64,000 bases of DNA, from positions 103,334 through 167,333 of the forward strand of contig JAEUVX010000014.1 in the NCBI GenBank assembly GCA_016786615.1, read 5' to 3'. This DNA comes from Flavipsychrobacter sp. GTDB taxonomy: Bacteria > Bacteroidota > Bacteroidia > Chitinophagales > Chitinophagaceae. This document shows positions 42,998 to 51,565 of this stretch, one piece after another; within the stretch, counting starts at the first letter, position 1; every line of letters begins with the position of its first letter. The translations under genes and the position numbers were made by a program. The notes under the pieces are model-generated. The model ran no database searches and was not told the origin of the DNA. It was given only the letters and a program-made list of their open reading frames with translations.

Positions 42998-43318
42998 ATG
43001 AAAAAGATAGTTTTTGCAGCAGCAATGATAGGTGCCATGTTTACAGCAATAATAGCAGAAGCACATTCTCACAATCACAATATTGCTAAGCGACAGCATC
43101 AGCAAAGGGCAAGGATACACCATGGGGCACGTAGTGGCGAAATAACAAGGCATGAGGCGAAGCACCTGAATATGCAACAACGACACATACAACATACAAA
43201 GCGCGTAGCAATGGCGGATGGCTGTATGTCTCCGCGAGAAAGACAACGCATACAGCATCAGCAACATCATGCCAATCGCTCTATATACAAGGCGAAGCAT
43301 AACAGATATTACAGGTAG
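42998..43318 (+). CDS. Small secreted His/Arg-rich protein
   Basis: A 106-residue protein with a signal peptide (MKKIVFAAAMIGAMFTAIIAEA) and a mature part of about 84 residues rich in His, Arg, Gln and Lys. The pattern is helical: RARIHHGARSGEITRHEAKHL, then QQRHIQHTKRVAMADGCMSPRERQRIQHQQHHANRSIYKAKHN. It resembles small periplasmic proteins of Proteobacteria and Bacteroidota that share a GxxSGExTxxEAxxL ... ADGxxTPRERxRI motif; I know no function for them. The many His suggest metal binding, but this is inference. It has its own terminator. Confidence 0.75.
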   Translation: MKKIVFAAAMIGAMFTAIIAEAHSHNHNIAKRQHQQRARIHHGARSGEITRHEAKHLNMQQRHIQHTKRVAMADGCMSPRERQRIQHQQHHANRSIYKAKHNRYYR

Positions 43319-43348
43319 TAGTTAGTGGTTCATATAGTTTGGTTTTAG

Positions 43349-43377
43349 CAACCCGCTTTTTGCGGGTTGTTTTTTTG
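43349..43377 (+). terminator. Terminator after the His/Arg-rich gene
   Basis: CAACCCGC / GCGGGTTG, an 8-bp G+C-rich stem with a TTTTT loop, is followed by a run of seven T. Confidence 0.88.
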
Positions 43378-43503
43378 TTGATGAACAAATTGTTAATTGA
43401 TTATGAACGCAGTGTGTCCGTAATCATAAATCTGTATGAACTTTATGTATGCTGCGATTAATAGGCAATAGTTGATTTTTCTTTGTGGCAAAATGAATAT
43501 AAA

Positions 43504-46194
43504 ATGAAGAAATTGTTACTTGCTACCGGCTTATTAATAGCTGCATCGCATGGTGCAGATGCACAAGTAATAGCACATCAGGGTTTTGATGCTGCCGCAA
43601 CAAATACATGGAGTTTTACACCAACACCGGCAGCGTACAACTTCCCGTCGCTGAATGATGTGTGGGCTGATACTACTGCTTTGGGTAATACAACAAGTGG
43701 TAATGTGCCTATTACTGTAGCTGCACACGGAACCAGGTTCTGGGCTATCAATGATTTGGAAAACCCTGTTACAACATCTTTAACGGCACCTTATTTTCAT
43801 TACCTTGATTTTGCACCTGTTACACTAAATCCGTTTACTGCATACACTGTCAAGTTCAAGTATTTCACACATATTGTAGGTGGCAGCGGAGACTCTACAG
43901 GATATATACTTGAGTATAATAATGGTACTACATGGAATGTTGCTAATTATATAAATCTGCCATCAGCTAATAAACAATGGGATTCGGTACTGGCACCTGT
44001 ACCGGCAGGCAGTACTTATGTAAGACTGCGCATCCGTACACGCCTCAATGGTAATGACGATTGGATAGGATACGATGGCTTTCAGGTGGTAGCGGGTGCT
44101 ACTGTGATACCGCCAACTGTACAGTTGCAGAAAAATCTGTACATCTATGATGAAGCATCGGACACGGCTATAATAGGTGTTGTTATTACAAACAAGAACA
44201 ACAGTAACAGTTTTGTAAAAGTGGCTTATCTCAATTCATTCAGCACAGTAGATGCAGGTGATATTGAAATACTGGATAATACTATTGGCTTCGCACCGAA
44301 TCTGTCTGACACACAATATATACGTGTAGTGATAAAGAACGATGCTAAAAAAGAAGTGGCAGAATATTTTGGCCTCGAGATTACAAATCCTGTGAATGCG
44401 CAAATAGGCAGTACTAAAAAAGCTACTGTGTATATAAAGGATAATGATTACACTGCACCATCTGCTGTAAAGAATATTGAAATGATGCATCTCGGCAGTT
44501 ATGCAATTAATATTACAGGATCATCTGCAGAGATAGTATCTTTTGATAGTGCTGCCAATAAGCTGTACGTAGTAAACTCTTTAAAGAACAAACTGCATAT
44601 TCTTGATTTCAATAATCCTGCTGCGTTAACAGAGACGAAGAACGTTGATATGAGTGTGTATGGCGGTGGTATCAATTCGGTAGCAGTGCGCAAAGGTATA
44701 GTAGCTGTAGCTGTAGAGGCATCACCTAAAACAGACAGTGGTAAAGTCGTTTTTCTTGATGCGTCAGGTACATTTCTGAAAGAAGTGAAAACGGGGGCGT
44801 TGCCTGATATGATAACATTCACACCGGATGGTAAATATGTATTGACAGCTAACGAGGGTGAACCAAATGATAACTATTCAATAGACCCGGAAGGAAGCGT
44901 GACAATGGTTGACCTGCAAAACGGTGTTGTGAATGCTACGTCGCATACAGTACAATTTACAAACTTCAACGGTTCTGAGCCTGCACTGAAGAATTTGGGT
45001 ATTCGTATATATGGTGTTGGTGCAAGTGCAGCCAAAGATTTTGAACCTGAATACATCACAGTATCAAAAAACAGCGATAAGGCATGGATAACATTACAGG
45101 AGAATAATGCTATCGCAGTACTTGATATTGCTTCTAAAAGTATTGTAAGCCTGTTCCCGCTTCGCACATCAGACCATACTAAAGCAGGTTTCGCATTGGA
45201 TGCAAGTGATAACAACGGGCAGGTATTGATTGCTAACTGGCCGGTAAAGGGTATGCATCTACCGGATGCAATTGCCAGCTATGAAGTAAGTAATAAAACA
45301 TACCTGATAACAGCTAATGAAGGCGATGCAAGAGAGTACGCTGCATTGACAGAAGAGTCGCGAGTAGGTTCAGGTTCGTATATATTAGACCCAGTGAAGT
45401 TTCCGCAAGCCGATTTACTGAAAGCAAACCACAACCTCGGCAGGCTGAATGCAGTAAGAACTGCCGGTGATACAGATAATGATGGTGACTATGATGAGAT
45501 ACACGTATTGGGCAGCCGCAGCTTCAGTATATGGAATGCTGAAAATGGCGCAAGGGTATATGATAGTGGTGAGGATTTGGAACAGATAACTTTTGCAGAC
45601 CCTAAGTTTGGGAAACTCTTTAATGCAAGTAATGATGGTAATACAAGTAAAAACCGTAGTGATAACAAAGGCCCTGAACCCGAAGGTGTAGCTGTAGGTG
45701 TAATCAATGATACTGCATACGCATTCATTGCATTGGAACGTACAGGTGGTGTGATGGCATATAATGTGCAGAAGCCAACGAAGCCGGTATTTGTTCAGTA
45801 TATCAATACAAGGGACACAGCTAACTATGCAGGCGATAATGGCTGCGAAGGAATTGTTTTCCTGCATGGCAAAGACAACAAGCATGGTAAGCATTATGTA
45901 ATAACAGCAAATGAGCTGAGTGGCACAGTTGCTGTATTTGAAGTAAAAGCACATAAACCGGTAACAGGTAGTGTGTCTGCTATTAATCTTCCTGATTTCA
46001 ATGTATATCCTAACCCGGTACAGAATGGTATCTTATACTTCAGCCAGACAATAACTGGTGGCATGTATAATATGGCCGGTCAAAAAGTAATGCATCTCGA
46101 TAATGTCAATCATATCAATGTAGCAGAGCTGGCAAAAGGAATCTATTATATACAGGCAAACGGATTGGCTACGCAAAAAGTGGCAGTTCAATAA
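43504..46194 (+). CDS. T9SS-secreted choice-of-anchor I / phosphatase-like beta-propeller protein
   Basis: An 896-residue secreted protein with several parts. A signal peptide (MKKLLLATGLLIAASHGADAQ) leads into an N-terminal jelly-roll or choice-of-anchor J-like domain (FDAAATNTWSFTPTPAAYNFPS...FKYFTHIVGG). A Calx-beta-like stretch (EASDTAIIGVVITNK...YIKDNDYTAPS) follows. Then comes a large propeller-like domain with ITFTPDGKYVLTANEGEPNDNYS, LITANEGDAREY, LGRLNAVRTAGDTDNDGDYDEIHVLGSRSFSIW and NKGPEPEGVAVGVINDTAYAFIALERTGGVMAYNV, which I recognise as the choice-of-anchor I domain of phytase/alkaline-phosphatase-like proteins. A T9SS type A domain (FNVYPNPVQNGILYFSQ...ELAKGIYYIQ) ends it. Enzymatic activity is not proven. 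Confidence 0.88.
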   Translation: MKKLLLATGLLIAASHGADAQVIAHQGFDAAATNTWSFTPTPAAYNFPSLNDVWADTTALGNTTSGNVPITVAAHGTRFWAINDLENPVTTSLTAPYFHYLDFAPVTLNPFTAYTVKFKYFTHIVGGSGDSTGYILEYNNGTTWNVANYINLPSANKQWDSVLAPVPAGSTYVRLRIRTRLNGNDDWIGYDGFQVVAGATVIPPTVQLQKNLYIYDEASDTAIIGVVITNKNNSNSFVKVAYLNSFSTVDAGDIEILDNTIGFAPNLSDTQYIRVVIKNDAKKEVAEYFGLEITNPVNAQIGSTKKATVYIKDNDYTAPSAVKNIEMMHLGSYAINITGSSAEIVSFDSAANKLYVVNSLKNKLHILDFNNPAALTETKNVDMSVYGGGINSVAVRKGIVAVAVEASPKTDSGKVVFLDASGTFLKEVKTGALPDMITFTPDGKYVLTANEGEPNDNYSIDPEGSVTMVDLQNGVVNATSHTVQFTNFNGSEPALKNLGIRIYGVGASAAKDFEPEYITVSKNSDKAWITLQENNAIAVLDIASKSIVSLFPLRTSDHTKAGFALDASDNNGQVLIANWPVKGMHLPDAIASYEVSNKTYLITANEGDAREYAALTEESRVGSGSYILDPVKFPQADLLKANHNLGRLNAVRTAGDTDNDGDYDEIHVLGSRSFSIWNAENGARVYDSGEDLEQITFADPKFGKLFNASNDGNTSKNRSDNKGPEPEGVAVGVINDTAYAFIALERTGGVMAYNVQKPTKPVFVQYINTRDTANYAGDNGCEGIVFLHGKDNKHGKHYVITANELSGTVAVFEVKAHKPVTGSVSAINLPDFNVYPNPVQNGILYFSQTITGGMYNMAGQKVMHLDNVNHINVAELAKGIYYIQANGLATQKVAVQ

Positions 46195-46216
46195 ACGAAC
46201 TAGTTGAGCAATTCAT

Positions 46217-46244
46217 AAGAGCCTGCATTAGCAGGCTCTTATTT
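46217..46244 (+). terminator. Terminator after the choice-of-anchor gene
   Basis: AAGAGCCTGC / GCAGGCTCTT, a perfect 10-bp stem with an ATTA loop, is followed by ATTTT. Confidence 0.88.
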
Positions 46245-46247
46245 TAT

Positions 46248-46548
46248 AGGCTTTGTCATAATTGTTTCATATTCAATAAGATGACAAAGTGTTGACCCAA
46301 CCTTTTTTTTCAGAAAATAGTCTATATTTACACTCCCGCCTCAAAAAAAATGGCGTAACGAAATCGGCAAAGGATTATTGTATCCGATATTTGGCTTGAT
46401 ATTTGTTTTAACATTTTTTGAAGGATTGGATACTAAGATTTTAAAAATTACGTTAATTACTTTTAAAACTATCTGCATATAAGGCGACTTCTACTTTAAA
46501 AATTACCACATGGCCTGAACTATACGTTCAAAAATTAGGTAGAAGTAT
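46248..46548 (+). other. Long A+T-rich leader of the sigma factor gene, with inverted repeat
   Basis: This 301-bp gap holds no gene. It is A+T-rich and contains three copies of a (T)TTAAAAATTA-like word (near 46440, 46496 and 46528). An 8-bp inverted repeat ACTTCTAC (46487-46494) / GTAGAAGT (46539-46546) ends two bases before the sigma-factor ATG, so a hairpin could mask the start region. No exact TAnnTTTG promoter was found. Confidence 0.45.
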
Positions 46549-47133
46549 ATGCAGTTAATCCAACAATGTTCTGACTCTGAGCTGATACACACCTTTATAC
46601 AGGGTGACGAGAAAGCATTGGAAACCCTTGTGTACAGGTATAAGGACAAAATCTACACATCCATATATATGCTTGTTAAAGACAAGTATATGGCCGAAGA
46701 TATATTTCAGGATGCTTTCCTGAAAATGATACGTACAATGCGCGATGGACGCTATTCTGAGCAAGGCAAGTTTTTGCCATGGGCTATAAGGGTAGCGCAT
46801 AATCTGTGCATGGATTATTTCAGAAAGGTGAAGCAGAATGTACAGGTTACGCTTCCGGATGGTAAGGATATTTCCGAATTGTTGGGGGCAGATTCTCAAG
46901 GTGCGTCTGACAGGATAGAAACAAGAGAAGTGAACCAAAGCATCAGGGATTTGATTGAAGAATTACCGGAAGAACAACGGGAAGTAATAGTGCTGCGTAT
47001 GTATGGAGACCTGAGCTTTAAGGAAATAGCGGATATTACATCTGTCAGTATCAATACTGCTTTGGGCAGGATGCGTTACGGACTCATAAATCTTCGCAAA
47101 ATGATACAGGACAGGCAGATGGTACTGCGATGA
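46549..47133 (+). CDS. ECF-type RNA polymerase sigma factor
   Basis: A 194-residue sigma-70 family protein of the ECF size. Region 2 is LETLVYRYKDKIYTSIYMLVKDKYMAEDIFQDAFLKMIRTM...FLPWAIRVAHNLCMDYFRK. Region 4 is LIEELPEEQREVIVLRMYGDLSFKEIADITSVSINTALGRMRYGLINLRKM. Regions 1 and 3 are missing, as expected. No anti-sigma gene is adjacent, and the next gene is rsmE. Regulation might act through the long leader upstream. Confidence 0.92.
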   Translation: MQLIQQCSDSELIHTFIQGDEKALETLVYRYKDKIYTSIYMLVKDKYMAEDIFQDAFLKMIRTMRDGRYSEQGKFLPWAIRVAHNLCMDYFRKVKQNVQVTLPDGKDISELLGADSQGASDRIETREVNQSIRDLIEELPEEQREVIVLRMYGDLSFKEIADITSVSINTALGRMRYGLINLRKMIQDRQMVLR

Positions 47134-47161
47134 ACCAGTGATTTTTGATTAATTTGCCGGC

Positions 47162-47890
47162 ATGGCATCTTTACCGCTATTTTACTATAATCATCCGTTG
47201 CGCAAGAATGAAACAGTGCAGTTGGATGAAGATACTGCCAGGCATATAGTGCAGGTATTGCGTATGCAATCGGGAGAACAACTGCAGCTTACAAATGGTA
47301 TGGGGGATGTAGCAGATGCAGTTATTACAGATGCTGCTAGGAAACGTTGTGCAGTTACAGTTTCAAACGTAATGCATCACGAGCCTGCAAAACATAAGCT
47401 GCACCTTGCTGTTGCATTTACAAAAAATACATCGCGCAATGAATGGTTGCTGGAAAAAGCAACTGAACTTGGCGTAAGCAGTATTATTCCATTATTGGCT
47501 ACCCGTTCGGAGAAAGAAAAAATAAGAGCTGAAAGATGGACTGGGATATTAGTATCCGCAATGATGCAATCTCAACAATACTATTTACCATTACTGGCAC
47601 AGCCTACAAAGTTGTCGGATGTAATAGCACAATACAATAATACCGCACAAAAACTTATAGGGCATTGTATGGATGATACGGCAAGAGTATCTATTACCAA
47701 AGCTATGTTGCCGGGCAAAGAAACAATTATCCTTATTGGCCCCGAGGGCGATTTTACAAAAGAAGAAGTAGCAGTTTGTACACAACATGGCTATACAGGT
47801 ATATCAATGGCAGCACAACGGTTGAGAACAGAAACCGCCGCTATTAATGTATGTGCATATTTTAATACTATAAACAATGAAGCGTACTAA
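47162..47890 (+). CDS. rsmE: 16S rRNA (uracil-1498-N3)-methyltransferase RsmE
   Basis: A 242-residue SPOUT-class methyltransferase. The N-terminal PUA-like domain begins LFYYNHPLRKNETVQLDEDTARHIVQVLRMQSGEQLQLTNG. The SPOUT domain has KNTSRNEWLLEKATELGVSSIIPLLATRSEK, RAERWTGILVSAMMQSQQYYLPLL, and the knot motif IILIGPEGDFTKEEVAVC...LRTETAAI. It modifies U1498 of 16S rRNA. A near-consensus TTAATTTG at 47149-47156 lies five bases before the ATG and may be its promoter. Its end overlaps the next gene by 14 bases. Confidence 0.95.
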   Translation: MASLPLFYYNHPLRKNETVQLDEDTARHIVQVLRMQSGEQLQLTNGMGDVADAVITDAARKRCAVTVSNVMHHEPAKHKLHLAVAFTKNTSRNEWLLEKATELGVSSIIPLLATRSEKEKIRAERWTGILVSAMMQSQQYYLPLLAQPTKLSDVIAQYNNTAQKLIGHCMDDTARVSITKAMLPGKETIILIGPEGDFTKEEVAVCTQHGYTGISMAAQRLRTETAAINVCAYFNTINNEAY

Positions 47891-48542
47891 ATACATAATA
47901 ACAACACTATTGCTGATGTTGGCATTTATTGCAGATGCGCAGCAAATGAAACTGGCGTTGCTGGTATATGGTGGAGGTGGTGATTGGTACGCTAACCCCA
48001 CGGCGTTAAAAAACCTTGCAAACTATTGTAACCAGCAGCTTCGCACAAAATTGTCTGCTCAAGAAGCGCAGGTAGAGGTTGGAAGCCCTGATATATTTAA
48101 TTACCCCTTTGTGCACATGACAGGGCACGGACGCTGGGCATTGACAGATGCTGAAGCACAAAACCTGAGGAAGTATCTTGAGTCAGGAGGGTTTCTGCAT
48201 ATAGATGACAACTACGGATTGGATCCTTATGTAAGGCCGGCATTGAAACAAGTATTCCCTGAATTGACTTTGGTAGAGTTGCCGTTTTCTCATCCGGTTT
48301 ATCACCAGGCATTCGATTTTAGTAATGGCTTACCTAAAATACATGAACATGATAAAAAACCACCCAAAGGTTTCGGTCTTATCTATAAAGGCAGGTTGGT
48401 TTGCTTCTATAGTTCAGAAACAGATTTGGGTGATGGATGGGAAGACCCTGAAGTGCATCATGAAAGCCCCCAAAAACATGTAGAAGCATTGCAAATGGGT
48501 GCTAATCTTGTTCAGTATGCATTTAACGGAACTACACCTTAG
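47877..48542 (+). CDS. DUF4159 domain protein, exported
   Basis: A 221-residue protein: signal peptide MKRTKYIITTLLLMLAFIADAQ, then a DUF4159 domain (KLALLVYGGGGDWYANPTALKNLANYCNQQL...IFNYPFVHMTGHGRWALTDAEAQNLRKYLESGGFLHIDDNYGLDPYVRPALKQVFPELTLVELPFSHPVYH...GLIYKGRLVCFYSSETDLGDGWED). This is a class I glutamine amidotransferase-like fold often linked to MoxR/BatA regions, with no known reaction. It overlaps rsmE by 14 bases and its tail overlaps the convergent glycosyltransferase gene by 11 bases. Confidence 0.87.
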   Translation: MKRTKYIITTLLLMLAFIADAQQMKLALLVYGGGGDWYANPTALKNLANYCNQQLRTKLSAQEAQVEVGSPDIFNYPFVHMTGHGRWALTDAEAQNLRKYLESGGFLHIDDNYGLDPYVRPALKQVFPELTLVELPFSHPVYHQAFDFSNGLPKIHEHDKKPPKGFGLIYKGRLVCFYSSETDLGDGWEDPEVHHESPQKHVEALQMGANLVQYAFNGTTP

Positions 48543-49659
48543 TGCGTTGCATAATAGCTAAAATGTTAGCTGCAATTTTATCCCAATTATAGGTATTGTA
48601 AAAGCTATCGGGAATATTGGTTTGTATAGTACTTGCTTCTACTATTTTAGATGTAAATGCATCCCAGTCATAGTCAGTAGTTGTTTGCAGGTTATTGCCG
48701 CAAACTTTGGGGATTAGGCCCGCAGCACCTATTTTACTGCTTACTACTATTTTATTATATCCCAGTGCTTCTACGGCTTTTGTTTTAATGCCGCCACCTG
48801 TCATTACAGGGTTCAGCATTATATCGCAGGCATTCAGGAACGTATCCAGTACGGGAATGAAGCCCATATACCTTGCGTTTTCAGTTGCGGATATTTTGTG
48901 TTGTAATTCCTCAGATAAACCTTTGCCGGCAATAAGGAGTTGGTATTTGAATCCCTTTGCATTGAGCCCGGGTATTATTTCATTGAGTATATATTCAACC
49001 GCCTCAACGTTCGGTGCATAATTTAGTGCTCCCAAAAAATATAGCCACGGTACAGATGCATCAATGCCCATTTCTGTGGATAGTGCCAATTTCGCTTCAT
49101 TATGCGTACTTGGAGTAATGGACAGGGTTGTGCCATACGGTATTACATAGCATTTTTGTTCATCAAGTTTGTAGTGCTCTAATGCCCATGCTTTATCTTC
49201 CGGTGTAATCAGTAATACACCATTTGCTTTTCGCATGGTATATTTTTCAAACCAATGCATAATTCGCCACCATGGTTTGCCCATCGTTCTGAATCTGTCA
49301 GATTCAATATTGTGGCTGCGCATAAACCATGGCTTGCCTAATGACTTACTTAAAGCAATGGCTGTGAGAGCCATATAGGGATGGTCGCAGTAGATGTATT
49401 GTATGTTGTTTTCCTGTGCAATTTTTTTGATTGCACCCAGTTTGTAATATGGCAAGTATCGTTTTACAGCATTCGGGAAAATGCGGTGTATCCTGAAACT
49501 ATACCTGCTTTCATCATCATTGTTTTCAGTACTGATGATATGGTCGTTGCAAAGCTTGCCTAAATGGTGGTGCAGATCGACAATGCCTAAATGCCCGCCA
49601 CTTGTGGCTGGCAATACCCTGTATGGTACAATGCTGAGTATGTTGATATTTGACGACAT
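48532..49659 (-). CDS. Glycosyltransferase (GT4-like, GT-B fold)
   Basis: A 375-residue glycosyltransferase. N-terminal SIVPYRVLPATSGGHLGIVDLHHHLGKL has the glycine-rich loop. YIYCDHPYMALTAIALSKSLGKPWFMRSHNIESDRF resembles sugar transferases that act early in surface polysaccharide synthesis. The C-terminal domain has WLYFLGALNYAPNVEAVEYILNEIIPGL and the donor-site region ILNPVMTGGGIKTKAVEALGYNKIVVSSKIGAAGL. It is a single-gene unit; acceptor unknown. Confidence 0.87.
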   Translation of the reverse strand: MSSNINILSIVPYRVLPATSGGHLGIVDLHHHLGKLCNDHIISTENNDDESRYSFRIHRIFPNAVKRYLPYYKLGAIKKIAQENNIQYIYCDHPYMALTAIALSKSLGKPWFMRSHNIESDRFRTMGKPWWRIMHWFEKYTMRKANGVLLITPEDKAWALEHYKLDEQKCYVIPYGTTLSITPSTHNEAKLALSTEMGIDASVPWLYFLGALNYAPNVEAVEYILNEIIPGLNAKGFKYQLLIAGKGLSEELQHKISATENARYMGFIPVLDTFLNACDIMLNPVMTGGGIKTKAVEALGYNKIVVSSKIGAAGLIPKVCGNNLQTTTDYDWDAFTSKIVEASTIQTNIPDSFYNTYNWDKIAANILAIMQRTKV

Positions 49660-49711
49660 TGAGGGCGTAAATATAAGTATTTCAGGCTGTGGTTTTCGGA
49701 TATGACAATAA

Positions 49712-49738
49712 GAAAAGGAACCTGAAAAGGTTCCTTTG
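49712..49738 (-). terminator. Terminator after the micro-protein gene
   Basis: AAAGGAACC / GGTTCCTTT, a perfect 9-bp stem with a six-base loop, is followed on the minus strand by a T-rich tract. It closes the monooxygenase/micro-protein unit. Confidence 0.8.
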
Positions 49739-49771
49739 TTTGTCTATTAACCATCTACGGTATTTGTGTCA

Positions 49772-49897
49772 TTACTTTACAATAAAATACCCTACTGCCA
49801 GCCATATCAATCCTTTTACAAGGAAAAACATAAATCCCCAGAAGCCGATTTTGCGAAGCCATTTGATGGCTTTATTTTGCGTAGCAGTTGTTTCCAT
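49772..49897 (-). CDS. 41-residue membrane micro-protein
   Basis: A short frame: METTATQNKAIKWLRKIGFWGFMFFLVKGLIWLAVGYFIVK (given here as overlapping parts METTATQNKAIKWLRKIG and GFWGFMFFLVKGLIWLAVGY). A polar, basic N terminus with WLRKIGFW precedes one membrane segment of about 19 residues, ending in Lys. The ATG overlaps the stop of the upstream monooxygenase gene by one base (TAATG), so it is translationally coupled. Bacteroidota genomes carry similar tiny proteins of unknown role. The composition and the coupling make it a real gene in my judgement; function is not known. Confidence 0.7.
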   Translation of the reverse strand: METTATQNKAIKWLRKIGFWGFMFFLVKGLIWLAVGYFIVK

Positions 49898-50226
49898 TAG
49901 TTAGCTATTATCTGATAGGTTTTGAAATCGCTGCTCATAGGGGCCGGGCGTCCTTCTGCCTTTGCTTTTGCAAGGTCTTCAAAGCCACGTTTATGGCCTT
50001 CAATAAAAGCTTCGGAGCGTGTCCATGTTTTGAAAGCATCTTCAGTTTCCCAATAGCTGACGATAAGATAATTGTCGCCATCTTTTTCCGGGCGCAATAC
50101 ATGCATTTCAATAAATCCCGGCATTGTATCAATAGCGCCAGCACGAGAGCTAAACAGGAACTCGAAGCGTTCTTTATATTCGGGGCTGCAGTTGATGTAG
50201 TTTACAGCTACAAATTTTTTGTCCAT
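49897..50226 (-). CDS. Antibiotic biosynthesis monooxygenase-fold protein, IsdG-like
   Basis: A 109-residue dimeric alpha/beta-barrel (ABM) protein. The pattern YWETEDAFKTWTRSEAFIEGHK has the Trp and His placed as in haem-degrading monooxygenases of the IsdG/HmoA group, and Asn9 or Asn12 could be the third key residue. The C-terminal AKAKAEGRPAPMSSDFKTYQII resembles HmoA-like proteins. Haem breakdown is thus a reasonable guess, not proven. It is followed, in a one-base overlap, by a membrane micro-protein. Confidence 0.82.
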   Translation of the reverse strand: MDKKFVAVNYINCSPEYKERFEFLFSSRAGAIDTMPGFIEMHVLRPEKDGDNYLIVSYWETEDAFKTWTRSEAFIEGHKRGFEDLAKAKAEGRPAPMSSDFKTYQIIAN

Positions 50227-50313
50227 TATATGATTGATTATGACACAAAACTAAGTGCGTCATAAAACAGTCATTTCCTAAAACAGGAAAAGCGTTTATA
50301 CAAACGGGAAAAC

Positions 50314-51021
50314 TTAACCTTCTATGTGTATGGAGATAACGATAGTGCGTGTAGTTATCTGATCGATGGCATTACCGATAGGTATTTTTTTATCGTCAAA
50401 TTTCGCATTCATCAATCCCTGGCTGAGTTTTATTTCCGGAGAGAAGATAAAGTTGGGGTAATAAAATTCGAAACCTACACCTATTTCATACCCAAGGTCG
50501 AAAGGCTTTACTTTAATGAATTCGTCACTGCGGCGCGAACGGGCATTTGCAGCCAGATCAATATCAAACTTGCCACCACCTATAGCGTAAAAGCGGAAAT
50601 TGCCAACGCGTTCGCTCTTAAACTTCAATTGCAAAGGCAGGTGCATATATATAGACTCAACAGACTTGTTAATATTACTATCTGTACCGAAACTGCTTCG
50701 CATCAGCAAAGACATTGGTTTTTCTGCGAATGAGAGTGATGGTATAAATCGCAGGTCAACATATTTGTTCAACCGCAGGTTTCCCATCAACCCGAGGTTG
50801 AAGCCCGGGCCAAAGCGGCTCTGTATGGTCTTGAATGTATCTGTGTCGGTAAATGAATTGCTGTATCTGAAGCGGAACGTACTGAAATTGACACCGAAAG
50901 TAATACCGAAGTAATATGCTTTGTCATCATGCTCGGGCATGTTTTGAATAACACGCTGTGCATGTGCGGGTAATGCAGACAAGCTGAGCAATATGATGAG
51001 TATGATAGTGCGTAAACGCAT
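50314..51021 (-). CDS. porT: PorT-like outer-membrane protein of the T9SS
   Basis: A 235-residue outer-membrane barrel protein: signal peptide MRLRTIILIILLSLSALPAHAQ, then RVIQNMPEHDDKAYYFGITFGVNFSTFRFRYS and eight or so amphipathic strands (FNLGLMGNLRLNKYVDLRFIPSLSFAEKPM; YMHLPLQLKFKSERVGNFRFYAIGGGKFDIDLAAN; GYEIGVGFEFYYPNFIFSPEIKLSQGL). This matches the PorT/SprT family needed for type IX secretion. A start eight codons earlier exists but the ATG at 51021 begins the signal peptide. I assign it with fair confidence; general outer-membrane beta-barrel proteins look similar. Confidence 0.8.
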   Translation of the reverse strand: MRLRTIILIILLSLSALPAHAQRVIQNMPEHDDKAYYFGITFGVNFSTFRFRYSNSFTDTDTFKTIQSRFGPGFNLGLMGNLRLNKYVDLRFIPSLSFAEKPMSLLMRSSFGTDSNINKSVESIYMHLPLQLKFKSERVGNFRFYAIGGGKFDIDLAANARSRRSDEFIKVKPFDLGYEIGVGFEFYYPNFIFSPEIKLSQGLMNAKFDDKKIPIGNAIDQITTRTIVISIHIEG

Positions 51022-51122
51022 GTGATGTTTGCTAAGATAACGCATTAGTGCGAAGATACAGTATGTATTGACTTAAGCAAGGGCATAGTCAATAGCGGAT
51101 TTGCAGAAATATTAACTAAAAA

Positions 51123-51542
51123 TCAGGCAGATATTTTTTCTTTTTGCCTTTGTTCCAACACAAAATCTGCACCGAAGGTCAGCTTCTTAATTGGAGGGCT
51201 CTTTTTGTCTATCATGCGCCAGAATGGGGCGATTTTACTTACGGGTTTTCCCTTCTGGTATTCCTCATAAGCATTTTCTGCAACGATGCGCAAGAAAATA
51301 CCCGCAGTAACCGGGCACATAAACTCGGCATTATATTCGGCGGCAAGGTCTTTGCGCATTTGCTGCAGGGTAGTTGTTGTTCCCTTAGGTATATGCCTGA
51401 TATAGTCATCTACAATATTGGGGGTGGCAATCAGCATTGTAGCACCTGCAGGTATATCCGCAAAATCGCTATCTACTTTTTTTACTTTGGGCTCCGCATC
51501 GGGGTTCATCTTTTCAGCCCATGTTTTTCGTTTGGCGGCCAT
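51123..51542 (-). CDS. MGMT-like protein without the alkyl-acceptor Cys motif
   Basis: A 139-residue protein whose core IPKGTTTTLQQMRKDLAAEYNAEFMCPVTAGIFLRIVAENAYEEYQKGKPVSKIAPFWRMIDKKSPPIKKLTFGADF resembles the family of small MGMT-like proteins with a CPxTxGIFxxIxAxAAEE...TPYWRxLK pattern. The canonical PCHR alkyl-acceptor motif of O6-alkylguanine transferases is absent; the only nearby Cys is in MCPVTAG. It may bind DNA damage without repair, or be unrelated to repair. The N terminus (AKRKTWAEKMNP) is basic. Confidence 0.72.
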   Translation of the reverse strand: MAAKRKTWAEKMNPDAEPKVKKVDSDFADIPAGATMLIATPNIVDDYIRHIPKGTTTTLQQMRKDLAAEYNAEFMCPVTAGIFLRIVAENAYEEYQKGKPVSKIAPFWRMIDKKSPPIKKLTFGADFVLEQRQKEKISA

Positions 51543-51565
51543 TCGTATTTTCTGTTGTGATAAAA

